Shown here: positions 1 through 7,712 of the stretch, one piece after another
Layout: the number at the start of each line of letters is the position of its first letter
Numbering within the stretch: position 1 is the first letter of the stretch
Source: Gemmatimonadota bacterium
GTDB taxonomy: Bacteria; Gemmatimonadota; Gemmatimonadetes; Longimicrobiales; UBA6960
Length of the DNA: 25,406 bases
Assembly (NCBI GenBank): GCA_022564535.1
Contig: JADFLD010000001.1
Location: 1-25,406, forward strand
Direction of reading: 5' to 3'
Position numbers and translations under genes: made by a program
The notes under the pieces: model-generated
What the model saw: the letters and a program-made list of their open reading frames with translations, nothing else
Databases searched by the model: none
Told to the model about the DNA's origin: nothing

Positions 1-1027
1 TCGACCTGGCTGAAGTCCGTGTTGACCGTCAGATCGAGAGTCATCCTGGCCGTCAGCCCCCACTTCACGTCGAGGCCGACGGCCCCGTCGGTGGCGGAAA
101 GCTCATGGCGGACGCCATCGAGATATTTACCCAGGGCGTAGGGCTTGACCCACAGGTTCCGTCCGCGCGGCAGATCCGACAGGCCGACGAGTGTGCCGGC
201 CATCGAAAACTTGTAGACCCTGAACTGGAGCGGTATCGGGGCCCAGATAGCGTCTTCGTTCCGACGCCGAATCCTGCGTGACAGATTCAGCCCCCAGACT
301 TGCTCACCCTCGACCGGATTGAAACGAAGCGTCGCGAACGGAATTCTGATCTCTGCGATCCAGCTCGAATCGTTCACCGAAGTCCGAACGTCCACGATGC
401 CCTCCACGCCGTGGAGAGGTCGCGTTGGTCGTTGAACGCCTGGGCGTCGAAGACCGCTCCCGCAGGGTTCACCACGAAGACGAAGCCGTTCCGTCGATCG
501 TGGTACGTGTCGAGTCCAAATGCGAACATGTCCGAGTTCGGCGTATCGAAGTCCTGCTCGAGTCCGGGTACGATCAGGTTGTACGGATCCGAGTCGTACA
601 TCACGGCCCCGATGTACAAATTCTCGTCGTCGTAGAGGACGCGGATGGTCGTGTGCTCGGAGGCCGGCATGCCTGCGTCTGGAAGCGTTTGAATCCAGAC
701 CTCTTCGGAGGGCCGGGTCCGCGCCCAAGCCGCATCATCGAGCGATCCGTCGATATCCAGTCGTTCGTAGATCCGAACGGCCCGCATCGTCGGTCGTGGT
801 ATCGACAACGGATCGACTGGATACTGCTGACCCTCGGCTGTGGCCGATCGGTCACCCCCTACCGGCTGCGCGATCGCCGATACGCCAAGTGCAGGCTGAC
901 CGAGGAACGCGATCGCGACCGAGACGAACGCTAGGTGAGGTCGCACGATTCTAGGTCGCGGCGAAACGCTTGGGGGAGAAGACGGCGGCGGAAGGTCGAC
1001 AGACTCACGCGGAGTCGGCGCTGCCAC
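1..1027 (-). pseudogene. DUF5916 / CBM9-like outer-membrane protein, frameshifted and cut by the window edge
   Basis: The first 217 codons (1027 down to 374) give a secretion signal (hydrophobic run near residues 30-55, ending in an Ala-rich cleavage-type region). A carbohydrate-binding-9-like domain follows, with the family's 'DIDGSLDDAAWA' and 'RVLYDDENLYIGAVMYDSD' phrases. The frame then stops. Stepping back one base at about 400-406 restores the expected DUF5916 sequence to the window edge, including 'SSWIAEIRIPFATLRF', 'VWGLNLSRRIRRRNEDA' and 'YKFSMAGTLVGLSDLPRG'. A base, most likely a G in the GGAGGG stretch, therefore appears to be missing. Family members have an N-terminal CBM9-like domain and a C-terminal barrel predicted to sit in the outer membrane; their function is largely unknown. 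The start is uncertain: GTG at 1027 or GTG at 946, neither with a clear ribosome binding site. The family call is confident. Whether the break is real or a sequencing error cannot be told. Confidence 0.85.
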
Positions 1028-1052
1028 AATCCCGGGCGGCGCAGCACAATTT

Positions 1053-1346
1053 TCAGAGGACGATGTCTCCCCCGGGATCCCGCTTCTTCAGCTCGTCGAG
1101 TGTGGCCTGACCCGCGACCCGACGATCGTCCTCAGCTTCTGACTGACGTGTCGCCTGGCTCCACACCGGCTCCCCCAAGTCGCCGAGAGGCACGCGCAGA
1201 AGCGCTCCTTCGACGGCCAATTCGCCCAGGAGTTGCGCGGCCACCTCGACGACGATCTCGGACTCGTCCTCGACGAGGACGGCGACCCCGTTGTGGACGC
1301 GGTCGACGACCCACACGTCCATATCCACACCGCCGACATCACTCAT
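1053..1346 (-). CDS. DUF3006 domain protein
   Basis: A short acidic protein of 97 residues beginning MSDVGGVDMDVWVVDRVHNG. The pattern 'VDRVHNGVAVLVEDES' followed by a hydrophobic 'VEVAAQLLGEL' and 'EGALLRVPL' matches the DUF3006 family, small beta-rich proteins of unknown function. Genes of this family commonly sit next to ComEC-type metallo-beta-lactamase proteins, as here. ATG at 1346 is preferred over ATG at 1352 because a GAGG lies 7 bases upstream of it. The start overlaps the stop of the upstream gene, so the two are probably translationally coupled. No signal peptide is seen, so it is probably cytoplasmic. The C-terminal third is charged and probably disordered. Confidence 0.75.
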   Translation of the reverse strand: MSDVGGVDMDVWVVDRVHNGVAVLVEDESEIVVEVAAQLLGELAVEGALLRVPLGDLGEPVWSQATRQSEAEDDRRVAGQATLDELKKRDPGGDIVL

Positions 1347-2559
1347 ACACATACCTCACGATTGGGTTGTCGTCGGCATCGAAGAGGGTCGCCTGATCTC
1401 CGTCGTTGTTCCATACCGCCCGGCTGTTGTTCATGAAGAAGGAAACCCCATCGCTCACCCCGTACCCGGTGTAGACGACCACGCGTCTCCCTGGCTCGAT
1501 CCAAGCGTCGTCCGGGAAGCGGAAGCAGCGGCTCGATATGTCACACAAGCGCCACCGTCCGATGTCCACGGAGACCACGTCGTGACTCTGGATGACGACG
1601 TACTCCCCATTGAGGTTCTGGTGATCGTCGCCAGAGGCGTCGGCAAATACGGTCACCGAGAGTAGCGCAGCTGGTGGCTCTGCCGAAGCCGCCTGGCGCT
1701 CCCCTGGCTCCTCGCCCTCGGCCACCACATTCTGGCCGAGTACGATCTCGTACCGTCCATCGGCGTAGCCAAGGATCGTGACGTGCCCGTCGCGGTCCGT
1801 ACGCAACACGTGGTCCGCGACGGACCCGTATGCGGTAAGGGCTTCCGGCCGCGGATGGAGGTACGGATTGTCCTCACCGACCGAGATCACGACCACCTCG
1901 GGGCTGGCTCTGTCGAGAAATTCGCGGGTGAAGCCGTTCACGCTCCCGTGGTGCGCCGCCTTGAGGAGGGTGACGTTGGGCACGAGGCCATTCTGAACAA
2001 AGTACCTGAGCTCGAGCCGCTCGGAATCGCCGCTGAGGAAAGCGCTGAACCGGCCGAATCTCAGCACGAGGGCCACCGATCGGTTGTTGTGATCCGCGCC
2101 GGCAGCAGCGGGCAGCGGCAGGACCTCGAGCGAGACGCTTCCGAGCGCGATCGTGCGGGGCACCGCCTCTAGATACGTCACGTCGCCCAGTCTCTGAAGC
2201 GTGGCCATCAACCGTTCGTACGTCGCGGTCGTGTGTGGCCGACCGTTGTCCATGTAGTAGCGGACCGGGCGAGCCGTGAGCACGTCGTCGATGCCGCCGA
2301 TGTGATCGGCATGCGGGTGGGTGGCCACCAGGAGATCGATCTCATCAACACCCATTTGCTGCAAGTACCTCAGGGGTGCCCCGCGTCCCGCGTCGATCAT
2401 CGCGATCTGTCCCTCAGGGGCGCGGATCACGATCGCGTCGCCCTGACCGACATCGAGGAAGGTGATTTGGACCGACGGCTCCTGCGCGAGCCCAGTCGCC
2501 GCACCGAGGAGGATCGCCGCGAGGGTCAGGCCCAGCCAGGCAGGGTGTCGATGGCTCAT
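1339..2559 (-). CDS. Secreted ComEC/Rec2-type metallo-beta-lactamase-fold protein with C-terminal lamin-tail domain
   Basis: A 406-residue protein with a signal peptide (MSHRHPAWLGLTLAAILLG, cleavage near the following Ala-Gln). The MBL domain spans about residues 25-270: 'ITFLDVGQGDAIVI', the metal motif 'THPHADHIGG', 'LSGDSE', and 'LLKAAHHGS'. This is the hydrolase domain arrangement of ComEC, but without the membrane channel, so it is a stand-alone soluble or exported version. Residues about 295-406 form a lamin-tail-like domain ('NLNGEYVVIQS', 'WRLCD', 'FRFP', 'PGRRVVVYTG', 'VWNNDGDQATL'), often found on secreted nucleases and MBL proteins. The start at 2559 is chosen because the upstream extension to 2622 would bury the signal peptide. 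The substrate may be extracellular nucleic acid (inference). It is coupled to the DUF3006 gene downstream. Confidence 0.88.
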   Translation of the reverse strand: MSHRHPAWLGLTLAAILLGAATGLAQEPSVQITFLDVGQGDAIVIRAPEGQIAMIDAGRGAPLRYLQQMGVDEIDLLVATHPHADHIGGIDDVLTARPVRYYMDNGRPHTTATYERLMATLQRLGDVTYLEAVPRTIALGSVSLEVLPLPAAAGADHNNRSVALVLRFGRFSAFLSGDSERLELRYFVQNGLVPNVTLLKAAHHGSVNGFTREFLDRASPEVVVISVGEDNPYLHPRPEALTAYGSVADHVLRTDRDGHVTILGYADGRYEIVLGQNVVAEGEEPGERQAASAEPPAALLSVTVFADASGDDHQNLNGEYVVIQSHDVVSVDIGRWRLCDISSRCFRFPDDAWIEPGRRVVVYTGYGVSDGVSFFMNNSRAVWNNDGDQATLFDADDNPIVRYVYE

Positions 2560-2615
2560 GGTGCATATCTTACCCAATTCGAGTCCCGACCGGTCACCTG
2601 GGGAGCCCCCAGAGT

Positions 2616-2935
2616 ATGACACTTCCCCACGATAGTTGGGCCGCTCACTACGAAGCGGTCATGGAACTCACGTTCCAGGAGCTCTATGCCCGCCTGACAT
2701 CTTCCGCTTTGGACGAGGTCAGGGCTCGTCTTCGCCCTCCCGCGTCGATCGTCGATTTCGGGGCCGGCTGTGGTCGACTGTCGATACCTCTGGCCTCCGA
2801 AAGATACCGGGTCACCGCGGTCGAGCCCTCTCTGTCGAAGCGCTGTCGGGTGCCGGCTTCGAGACGGAGGCAGACGTCACGACGAGGTTCGCGGACCTCG
2901 GTGCCGAGTATCTCCTCCTGCGAAGCTCGACCTAG
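2616..2935 (+). pseudogene. SAM-dependent methyltransferase remnant with internal deletion
   Basis: The first 70 or so codons read as the N-terminus of a class I methyltransferase: 'SWAAHYEAVMELTFQELYARL' region, then the SAM-binding motif I 'SIVDFGAGCGRLSIPLA' and the acidic strand 'YRVTAVEPS'. Directly after this, at about 2829, the frame must step back one base to read a plausible C-terminus ('VEALSGAGFETEADV' and 'GAEYLLLRSST') ending at 2935. The central catalytic and substrate-binding part, roughly 100 residues in typical members, is absent. The gene is therefore an internally deleted remnant rather than a simple frameshift. It diverges from the MBL gene across a 56-bp gap. It should be non-functional. 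Confidence 0.75.
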
Positions 2936-2947
2936 GGTGGCGTAACG

Positions 2948-3642
2948 CTAACGCCCGAAGACCGGAACGCTGAGCGACAGGCCCCACGGCTCACTCCTGT
3001 CGAGCGGTACGTTCGGATGAATCTCGACCCAGCCCACTGATAGCCTTCTGACGATGAGGACCGTGACCGAGCCCCCAATCACCCCAAAGAAGAACGCCCC
3101 ACGCCGCTGGTCGCGGGACTTCTGGTCACCCAGCCGGGTTTCCTCCGCCTGCGCAACCTCCTCGGGGGTCAGTCCCAGCTCCGCATACTCTTCGCAGGGG
3201 TACGACGCCGAGAGGGTAGTGCAGCCCCTTACCTTGCCATATCCGAGGCCCGGCCCCGTCGCATAGCCGAAGGCCCCTAAGGCCGCCCCTCCGATCACTG
3301 CTGCAAGGACCGTTCTGACCGCGATATTGCCCTTCGTTTCTCGCCGTTCGATGGTAATCCGCGTCAAGTCCACTGTGCGTTGCACCAGGGGAGCCGGATC
3401 ACAGACGGCGCTCCGTACATCAGTCCTGCCCTGCACCGCGGCGTGCCCCTTGAGACAACCGTGAGGACGCTACCCTCGACCCTCAATACGCGCCCGACGA
3501 GGTCATGGTCGACGCGAATGGAATCGCCCGCAAAAATCTCGTCGACCTCTTGGGCGTTGGCAGAAGAGCCGAAGCCGAGAGCCAGGACGCTCAGGATGGC
3601 CACCACATAATTCAGGGGCCCGAGCAGGCGAAATGCAGTCAA
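2948..3642 (-). pseudogene. Exported or membrane hypothetical protein, split by a frameshift
   Basis: The gene starts at 3642 with a signal peptide (MTAFRLLGPLNYVVAILSVL, cleavage near 'ANAQ'), then 'GDSIRVDHDLVGRVLRVEGSVLTVVSRG', a small beta-barrel-like segment seen in proteins that read 'GxRVRV...G.L......L.V'. Somewhere between about 3445 and 3405 the frame must step back one base. The continuation 'VDLTRITIERRETKGN' completes that beta segment. A Gly-rich membrane helix follows (AVIGGAALGAFGYATG), then a loop with 'LTPEEVAQAEETRLGDQ', a second hydrophobic stretch (AFFFGVIGGSVTVLIV), and a C-terminal beta strand region to 2948. Reading it as one broken gene is more economical than two genes, because only the first half has a signal peptide. 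Function unknown. Confidence 0.6.
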
Positions 3643-3781
3643 TGTCAGGTGGGGTGACGGTTGGCGTTAGCGGACGCACGCCGTCCGTACGTCACTCTCT
3701 AACAGGACACGTAGCACAAGAAGAGGGTTGAGCAAAGAGGGAGCGGGATCGCACAGCGGCCCGCTCGACCGCTCGGAGGAG
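3643..3781. other. Intergenic stretch with short hairpins, no gene seen
   Basis: This gap contains a 6-bp hairpin (CGGACG and CGTCCG arms near 3673-3689) and a GGCGTTAGCG motif at 3662 that is the inverse of a CGCTAACGCC motif near 2946. There is no T-tract, so it is not a convincing terminator. No RNA gene is recognised. Confidence 0.3.
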
Positions 3782-4006
3782 CTAGGCCTCCTCTCGCGCC
3801 TTTCTGGAGCGCTGATACACGAAGACACCGACGCCGAGCGCAGCGGTGAGGCCGAGTGCGATCAGAAACATCTTCAGCGCCAGCGCCAAGAGTCCCATGA
3901 ACCACGCGGTCACGGGAACCATGAGGATCTTGAGCGCCTCGAGGAGGAGGAAGCCGATGATCCCGGAAGCTGTCAGTCCGGCTGCTAACCTCATCATGCG
4001 GAACAT
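3782..4006 (-). CDS. Small two-helix membrane protein, hypothetical
   Basis: A protein of about 74 residues made almost entirely of hydrophobic helices: one over 'AAGLTASGIIGFLLLEAL', then a long stretch 'VTAWFMGLLALALKMFLIAL' continuing into 'TAALGVGVFVYQ'. It ends in a basic tail (RSRKAREEA). Start codons at 4006, 3997 and 3994 are all possible; a GAGG lies 9 bases before the one at 3997. I do not recognise a family. The orientation matches the frameshifted gene downstream, but with a gap of about 140 bases, so co-transcription is uncertain. Confidence 0.55.
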   Translation of the reverse strand: MFRMMRLAAGLTASGIIGFLLLEALKILMVPVTAWFMGLLALALKMFLIALGLTAALGVGVFVYQRSRKAREEA

Positions 4007-4189
4007 CCTCGAGTTCGGGTCCTGTCCGGGCCGTCTACACAACCTACGGCCTCTGAGCGTTCTACGTGAGTGCCGCTCTCAGTGTTTCAGACGGCGCTAG
4101 CGGTGAATCGGTTGCATGGCAGGTCTCGGCAGCGCGTGCCGCCGCCCCGTGCGCATTCTTTAGGTCGCAGTCATCCCGACCGAAACTTC

Positions 4190-4220
4190 TTGGATCACCC
4201 CTCGACACGACCTACATTCT
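4190..4220 (+). promoter_or_regulatory. Possible -33/-7 promoter of the SH3b lipoprotein gene
   Basis: TTG at 4190-4192 is followed after exactly 20 bases by TACATTCT (4213-4220). This fits the TTG-N19/21-TAnnTTTG layout known for Bacteroidota, with mismatches at the last two positions. It ends 25 bases before the start codon. Similar motifs precede two other genes in the window. Confidence 0.35.
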
Positions 4221-4245
4221 CCAAAGCTCCTGGTGAGGCGATGCG

Positions 4246-5004
4246 ATGAAATCGATATGCGCGCATCTGGGCGTGGCGACAATGGCTCTCGTGGGGTCGT
4301 CGTGCACTCCAACAACGGTGACGCCGCCCCCGGCCCCACCACCCGTGGTCGACACTGTACTCGTCGTCGATACGGTACGCGTCGAGACCGAATCTGCCGC
4401 GAATCCCGAGCTCCAGGCACACGTCGCACGACTGCAATTCCAGCTACTCGAGCGGAACGTGCAGCTCCAGGGAATGCAGGAACAGCTCGACGCCACCCGA
4501 CAGGAAGTCGTTCGCAATCTCGCGAAGCTACAGAGCCAGGCCAGCCGGGCCGAAGCCGCCTCCGGCATGGCGGAAGCGGAGATCGCCCTCGCGGCTCTGA
4601 GGCGTGCCCCGGGGGGCGCGGATCTCCCGGAATTCGCCGAGGCGCGCGCACGGGTCGCCGAAAGTTCGTTCGAATTCGGCGATGAGAACTACGCCGGTGC
4701 CCTCTACCTGGCTACGCAGGCACGCGCACTCGCCCGTGGCGGCCAGGCGCGACTTCGGGGCGCTGGGGCCGAATCGCTCAGGGCGGGGGAGTCCCGGTTC
4801 GCGATACCTGTCCCGATGCAAACCGTTCAACGAAGCAACGTCCGCGAGGGTCCTGCACTCAACTTCGACATCCGCTTCACACTGGACGAAGGCACACCCC
4901 TGGTAGGGCATTCGTACACGAGCCAGTGGGTTCGGATCATCGACGACCAGGGCCGTGCAGGATGGATATTCCATACGCTGGTAACGGGGCGCAACCGTAG
5001 CTAG
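4246..5004 (+). CDS. SH3b-domain lipoprotein
   Basis: A 252-residue protein. The N-terminus is a lipoprotein-like signal with Cys20 in 'ALVGSSC', a relaxed lipobox, followed by a Pro/Thr-rich linker. Residues about 50-110 form a coiled coil ('LQAHVARLQFQLLERNVQLQ' onward). Residues about 110-165 are helical and Ala-rich. Residues about 185-250 are a bacterial SH3 domain: 'VQRSNVREGPALNFDIRFTL', then 'GTPLVGHSYTSQWVRI', then 'GRAGWIFHTLV'. Such domains usually bind peptidoglycan or other envelope partners, so this is probably a periplasmic envelope-anchored protein. The start is supported by a GAGG 7 bases upstream and a promoter-like motif at 4190. The gene stands alone, followed closely by an IS110 remnant that begins about 25 bases after its stop. 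Confidence 0.82.
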   Translation: MKSICAHLGVATMALVGSSCTPTTVTPPPAPPPVVDTVLVVDTVRVETESAANPELQAHVARLQFQLLERNVQLQGMQEQLDATRQEVVRNLAKLQSQASRAEAASGMAEAEIALAALRRAPGGADLPEFAEARARVAESSFEFGDENYAGALYLATQARALARGGQARLRGAGAESLRAGESRFAIPVPMQTVQRSNVREGPALNFDIRFTLDEGTPLVGHSYTSQWVRIIDDQGRAGWIFHTLVTGRNRS

Positions 5005-5026
5005 GGCGCTGGGTGCGGAGTGGAAC

Positions 5027-5233
5027 GTTCGGTTCGAGAACCTCGTGCAGCCACCCCGCCAGCGTTCCCTCCTCCATGCACAAATTCAGGCCCCCCGGGA
5101 TCCCGCGCAGCACCTCGATCAGCGCCCGCGCGTTCGTTTCCACCACGTACGAGCCCAGACGCTTCCCGCTCGGTCCTACAACCGCCAGTGTGCAGCTTGA
5201 CGCGTGCGCGTCGAGTCCGACATACCTGTCCAT
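5027..5233 (-). pseudogene. IS110-family transposase, 5' fragment
   Basis: From ATG at 5233 the frame reads 'YVGLDAHASSCTLAVV', 'GSYVVETNARALIEVL' and 'LNLCMEEGTLAGWLHEVLEP', the N-terminus of the RuvC-like DEDD domain of IS110 transposases. It carries the first catalytic Asp (GLDAH) and the Glu (MEEGT). Similarity stops near 5027, just after 'LEPN'; the remaining frame to 4937 runs into the lipoprotein gene and is unrelated. The last two catalytic acidic residues and the whole C-terminal Ser-containing domain are missing, so it is inactive. The start keeps a good ribosome binding site (AGGAG, 7 bases before ATG). Confidence 0.85.
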
Positions 5234-5405
5234 GGGCGTTCTCCTCTTGGGTTTGTGGGTTCTTTGCTTGCGCTAATGAAAGCGCACCCACCCTGAGAGG
5301 TGAACGCCTCTTCTTCGGGCTGCTTAGCTGCTGATCCAACCCGGTAGCGGACGCCATGCCCCCATGATGCCTATCCCTGTCCAGGGGAAACGAATGCAGC
5401 TTGGG
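5234..5405 (-). mobile_element. Non-coding 5' end of the IS110 remnant (possible bridge-RNA region)
   Basis: About 170 bases between the transposase start and the hflC gene hold no convincing ORF. In IS110-group elements the non-coding end upstream of the transposase encodes the bridge RNA that guides target choice. This region is in the right place and of about the right size to be such an end. I could not confirm its fold or its outer boundary, so the RNA is an inference from position only. Confidence 0.35.
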
Positions 5406-5410
5406 TACGA

Positions 5411-6352
5411 CTACCTCGACCGGCGGAGATAGCGTAGGAACTCGCTGTCAGTGCTCAGGACGAGCACGGTACTCGAGTCCATCGTTGCTTTCAGGACCTC
5501 CATCGTCTTGAGGAATTGGTAGAACTCCGGATCCCGGTTGTACGCTTCGGCATAGATGTCGGCCGCCTCGGCGTCGGCCCGGCCCTTGACCTCCTGAGCT
5601 ACGCGATACGCCTCCGAAGTGATCTCCTGCAGGTCCCGCTCCCTTTCACCGTTGATCCGGGCCGCTTCGCCGGCGCCCTCTGAACGAAACCGTTCGGCGA
5701 TCCGCTGCCGCTCGGAAATCATCCGGGAATAGACTTCGACACGCACCTCGGCAACGTAGTTGAGCCGCTTGAAGCGAAAATCGAGGATCTCGATTCCCAG
5801 ATCCGCCGTGCGCTCCTGAGCTTTCTCCAACACCAACCGCGCTAGCTCCGCTCTTCCCTGCTCGATGGTTCCGGTGGTGTTGGGCGTTGAGTCGTCGCCG
5901 TCCTCGCCGGAAGAGACGGCGAACACACGGTTGCTGGTCCGCACCACCTCGATCAGGTCGTGGTTGGCGATCACATTGCGCGTCTCGCCATCGAGGATGT
6001 CGTCGAGCCGCGACTGCGCCCCGCGTTCCGTCTGCAAACGCTGGTAGTACTTGAGCGGATCGCTGATGCGCCAACGGGCATAGCTGTCGACGTAGATGAA
6101 CCGCTTGTCCCGCGTCGGCACCTCATTCGGGTCGCCGTCCCATTCCAGGAAGCGGTTGTCGAAGAAAACGGCCTTCTGAATGAACGGCAACTTCAACTTG
6201 AGTCCTGCCGTGGTGATGGGTTCGCCCCGCGGCTGTCCAAACTGGAAGATCATCGCCTGCTGGGTTTCATCGACTACGTAAAACACGCCGCCGGCGCCCA
6301 ACACACCGAGCAGCACGACGATACCGACAACCGCGATGGGTATTCTCTTCAT
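5411..6352 (-). CDS. hflC: HflC, SPFH-domain membrane protein
   Basis: A 313-residue protein with one N-terminal membrane helix (residues 4-27) and an SPFH/prohibitin domain: 'VVDETQQAMIFQFGQP', 'LKLKLPFIQKAVFFDNR', 'RDKRFIYVDSYARWRISDP', 'LGIEILDFRFKRLNY'. A long helical region follows with 'MISERQRIAERFRSEGAGEA' and the Ala/Glu-rich coiled coil typical of HflC. HflK and HflC form a large cage in the inner membrane around the FtsH protease and modulate its access to membrane substrates. The start has a strong GGGGGGAGG site and overlaps the hflK stop as ATGA, so the two are translationally coupled. The protein is close to the usual length. An insertion of acidic and Thr-rich residues (about 150-165, 'SGEDGDDSTPNTTG') is a common variable loop. 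Confidence 0.95.
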   Translation of the reverse strand: MKRIPIAVVGIVVLLGVLGAGGVFYVVDETQQAMIFQFGQPRGEPITTAGLKLKLPFIQKAVFFDNRFLEWDGDPNEVPTRDKRFIYVDSYARWRISDPLKYYQRLQTERGAQSRLDDILDGETRNVIANHDLIEVVRTSNRVFAVSSGEDGDDSTPNTTGTIEQGRAELARLVLEKAQERTADLGIEILDFRFKRLNYVAEVRVEVYSRMISERQRIAERFRSEGAGEAARINGERERDLQEITSEAYRVAQEVKGRADAEAADIYAEAYNRDPEFYQFLKTMEVLKATMDSSTVLVLSTDSEFLRYLRRSR

Positions 6353-7362
6353 GGCTGCCTCCCCCCGGTCAGCGATAACAGTGGCAGGATGCCTTGCAGA
6401 GAAGCGTCCAATATGATTTTCTGCCGCACGTTGGGGTACACGGCCTCCATCGTCTCTAGATAGATGCGCCGGCGAGTGACCTCGGGCGAACGTTGATACG
6501 CAGCCAGCAGCGACTTGAAAAGGTCGGCGTCACCTTTGGCCCGGTTCACACGATCGGTGGCGTACCCGTCGGCCTGCGTGATCGTCTGCTGCGCCTCGCC
6601 GCGAGCCCGAGGAATGACCCTGTTGTAATCGGCTCTCGCCTCGTTGATCATCCGCTCCTTTTCCTGCTGGGCCTGGTTTACCTCATTGAACGCCGGCCGA
6701 ACCTGATCGGGCGGATCTACGTCCTGCAAGACGATCTGCTCGATCTTTATGCCAGTTTCGTATTGATCGCAGAGTTCCTGCAGCCGCCGTTCCACCTCTG
6801 AAGCGATTTCCACACGGCCGATCGTCAGAACCTCATTGACACTTCGGTCTCCGATGACGGCCCGCATGACCGCCTCGTTCATGTCACGAAATGTGTCGGT
6901 GCTGGCGACCCCCGTGGCGTCGAAGAGATTTCTGACCTTGAACAGATAATTGTAGGGATCGTCGATCCGGAACTGCGTCGTCCATGTCACGACGGCCACG
7001 TTCAAATCGCCGGTGAGCATCAACGATTCGTCGAGGAACGCGCCCGGCGCATACTGGGTCCGTATACCGGCATTGGTGGTGCGGAAGCCGAATTCCGCCT
7101 TGAGCTGCCGCTGCACCGCCACCTTGATCACCGTTTGGATAGGGCTGGGCCATTTCACGCGAAGCCCCGGGTCCACAAGGTGACTGTATTTTCCGAACGT
7201 CATCACGACGCCGACCTCCTCAGCGCCCACTGTAAACACCGAGCTCCAAGCCCCGATGAGGCCCAACAACACCAGCAGCCCGATGCTGACGGTTCGGATG
7301 TTTGGCATGTTCTCCCGCTGCAAGCGGGCGAGGCCATCCATGAGAGGCCCTTGCGACTCCAT
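6349..7362 (-). CDS. hflK: HflK, SPFH-domain membrane protein
   Basis: A 337-residue partner of HflC. A membrane helix lies at about residues 23-42 (SIGLLVLLGLIGAWSSVFTV). The SPFH domain follows: 'VGAEEVGVVMTFGKYSHLVD', 'PGLRVKWPSPIQTVIKV', 'MLTGDLNVAVVTWTTQFRI', 'YNYLFKVRN', 'MRAVIGDRSVNEVLT', then the helical 'VQDVDPPDQVRPAFNEVNQA'-like segment and the coiled coil. It lacks the long Gly/Pro-rich N-terminus of enterobacterial HflK, which is common outside that group. ATG at 7362 is chosen over GTG at 7368 because AAGGAGG sits 5 bases before the ATG and would abut the GTG. It is the first gene of the hflK-hflC operon. Confidence 0.94.
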   Translation of the reverse strand: MESQGPLMDGLARLQRENMPNIRTVSIGLLVLLGLIGAWSSVFTVGAEEVGVVMTFGKYSHLVDPGLRVKWPSPIQTVIKVAVQRQLKAEFGFRTTNAGIRTQYAPGAFLDESLMLTGDLNVAVVTWTTQFRIDDPYNYLFKVRNLFDATGVASTDTFRDMNEAVMRAVIGDRSVNEVLTIGRVEIASEVERRLQELCDQYETGIKIEQIVLQDVDPPDQVRPAFNEVNQAQQEKERMINEARADYNRVIPRARGEAQQTITQADGYATDRVNRAKGDADLFKSLLAAYQRSPEVTRRRIYLETMEAVYPNVRQKIILDASLQGILPLLSLTGGRQP

Positions 7363-7501
7363 ACACACCTCCTTGTTTCGTGGTGGAGAGGAAATGCTCT
7401 CCTACCGTGACGCGCAACATACCACAGCGACGGTGATCTGGGGCTCTGGGGCTCCCCGGAGTTGGCGGACACCTACGAGATTTAGAAAAGGAGGTGTCAC
7501 G

Positions 7502-7618
7502 ATGGGAGGAACGAGGAAGGCGTATGCACCGGAGTATCGCAACGCCTTGGCCAACCACGTGAACGCCGATCGAGATCACCTCAACCGGGGTAAACGAGCC
7601 CGGAAAAAGCGAAGTTGA
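7502..7618 (+). CDS. 38-residue basic small protein, unknown
   Basis: A short ORF (MGGTRKAYAPEYRNALANHV...) preceded by a near-perfect ribosome binding site, AAAAGGAGG, with 6-7 bases to the ATG, stronger than most in the window. The product is hydrophilic and ends in a highly basic cluster (RGKRARKKRS), compatible with nucleic-acid binding. It diverges from hflK and lies about 80 bases before the insertion sequence. I do not recognise a family. The 'YAPEYR' phrase recalls the first residues of IS3-type OrfA proteins, but the rest does not. It may be a real small gene or the leftover start of a longer gene. Confidence 0.5.
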   Translation: MGGTRKAYAPEYRNALANHVNADRDHLNRGKRARKKRS

Positions 7619-7696
7619 CTCCGATTTCGCCGGCGACAGCGCGGATTCGGCAAGAAATTTCCTAACCCGTCACTGAGGCCGATCCGACGCAACTAT

Positions 7697-7700
7697 CTAG
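7697..7700. repeat. CTAG flank, left side of the IS5-family element
   Basis: CTAG directly abuts the left terminal inverted repeat and matches the CTAG at 8512-8515. IS5-type elements duplicate a YTAR target, so this may be a target-site duplication. CTAG is also the preferred target, so the match alone does not prove a single simple insertion. Confidence 0.7.
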
Positions 7701-7712
7701 GGCCTGTTAACA

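Noticed and set aside
2936..3700. Possible integron attC sites around the frameshifted membrane gene (GGCGTTAG-like core)
   Set aside because: The motifs do not fit the GTTRRRY/RYYYAAC core pair, there is no integrase, and gene orientations do not form a cassette array.
7502..7618. Remnant of an IS3-type OrfA transposase, suggested by the phrase YAPEYR
   Set aside because: The helix-turn-helix that should follow is absent and the C-terminus is unrelated; kept as a small ORF of unknown type.
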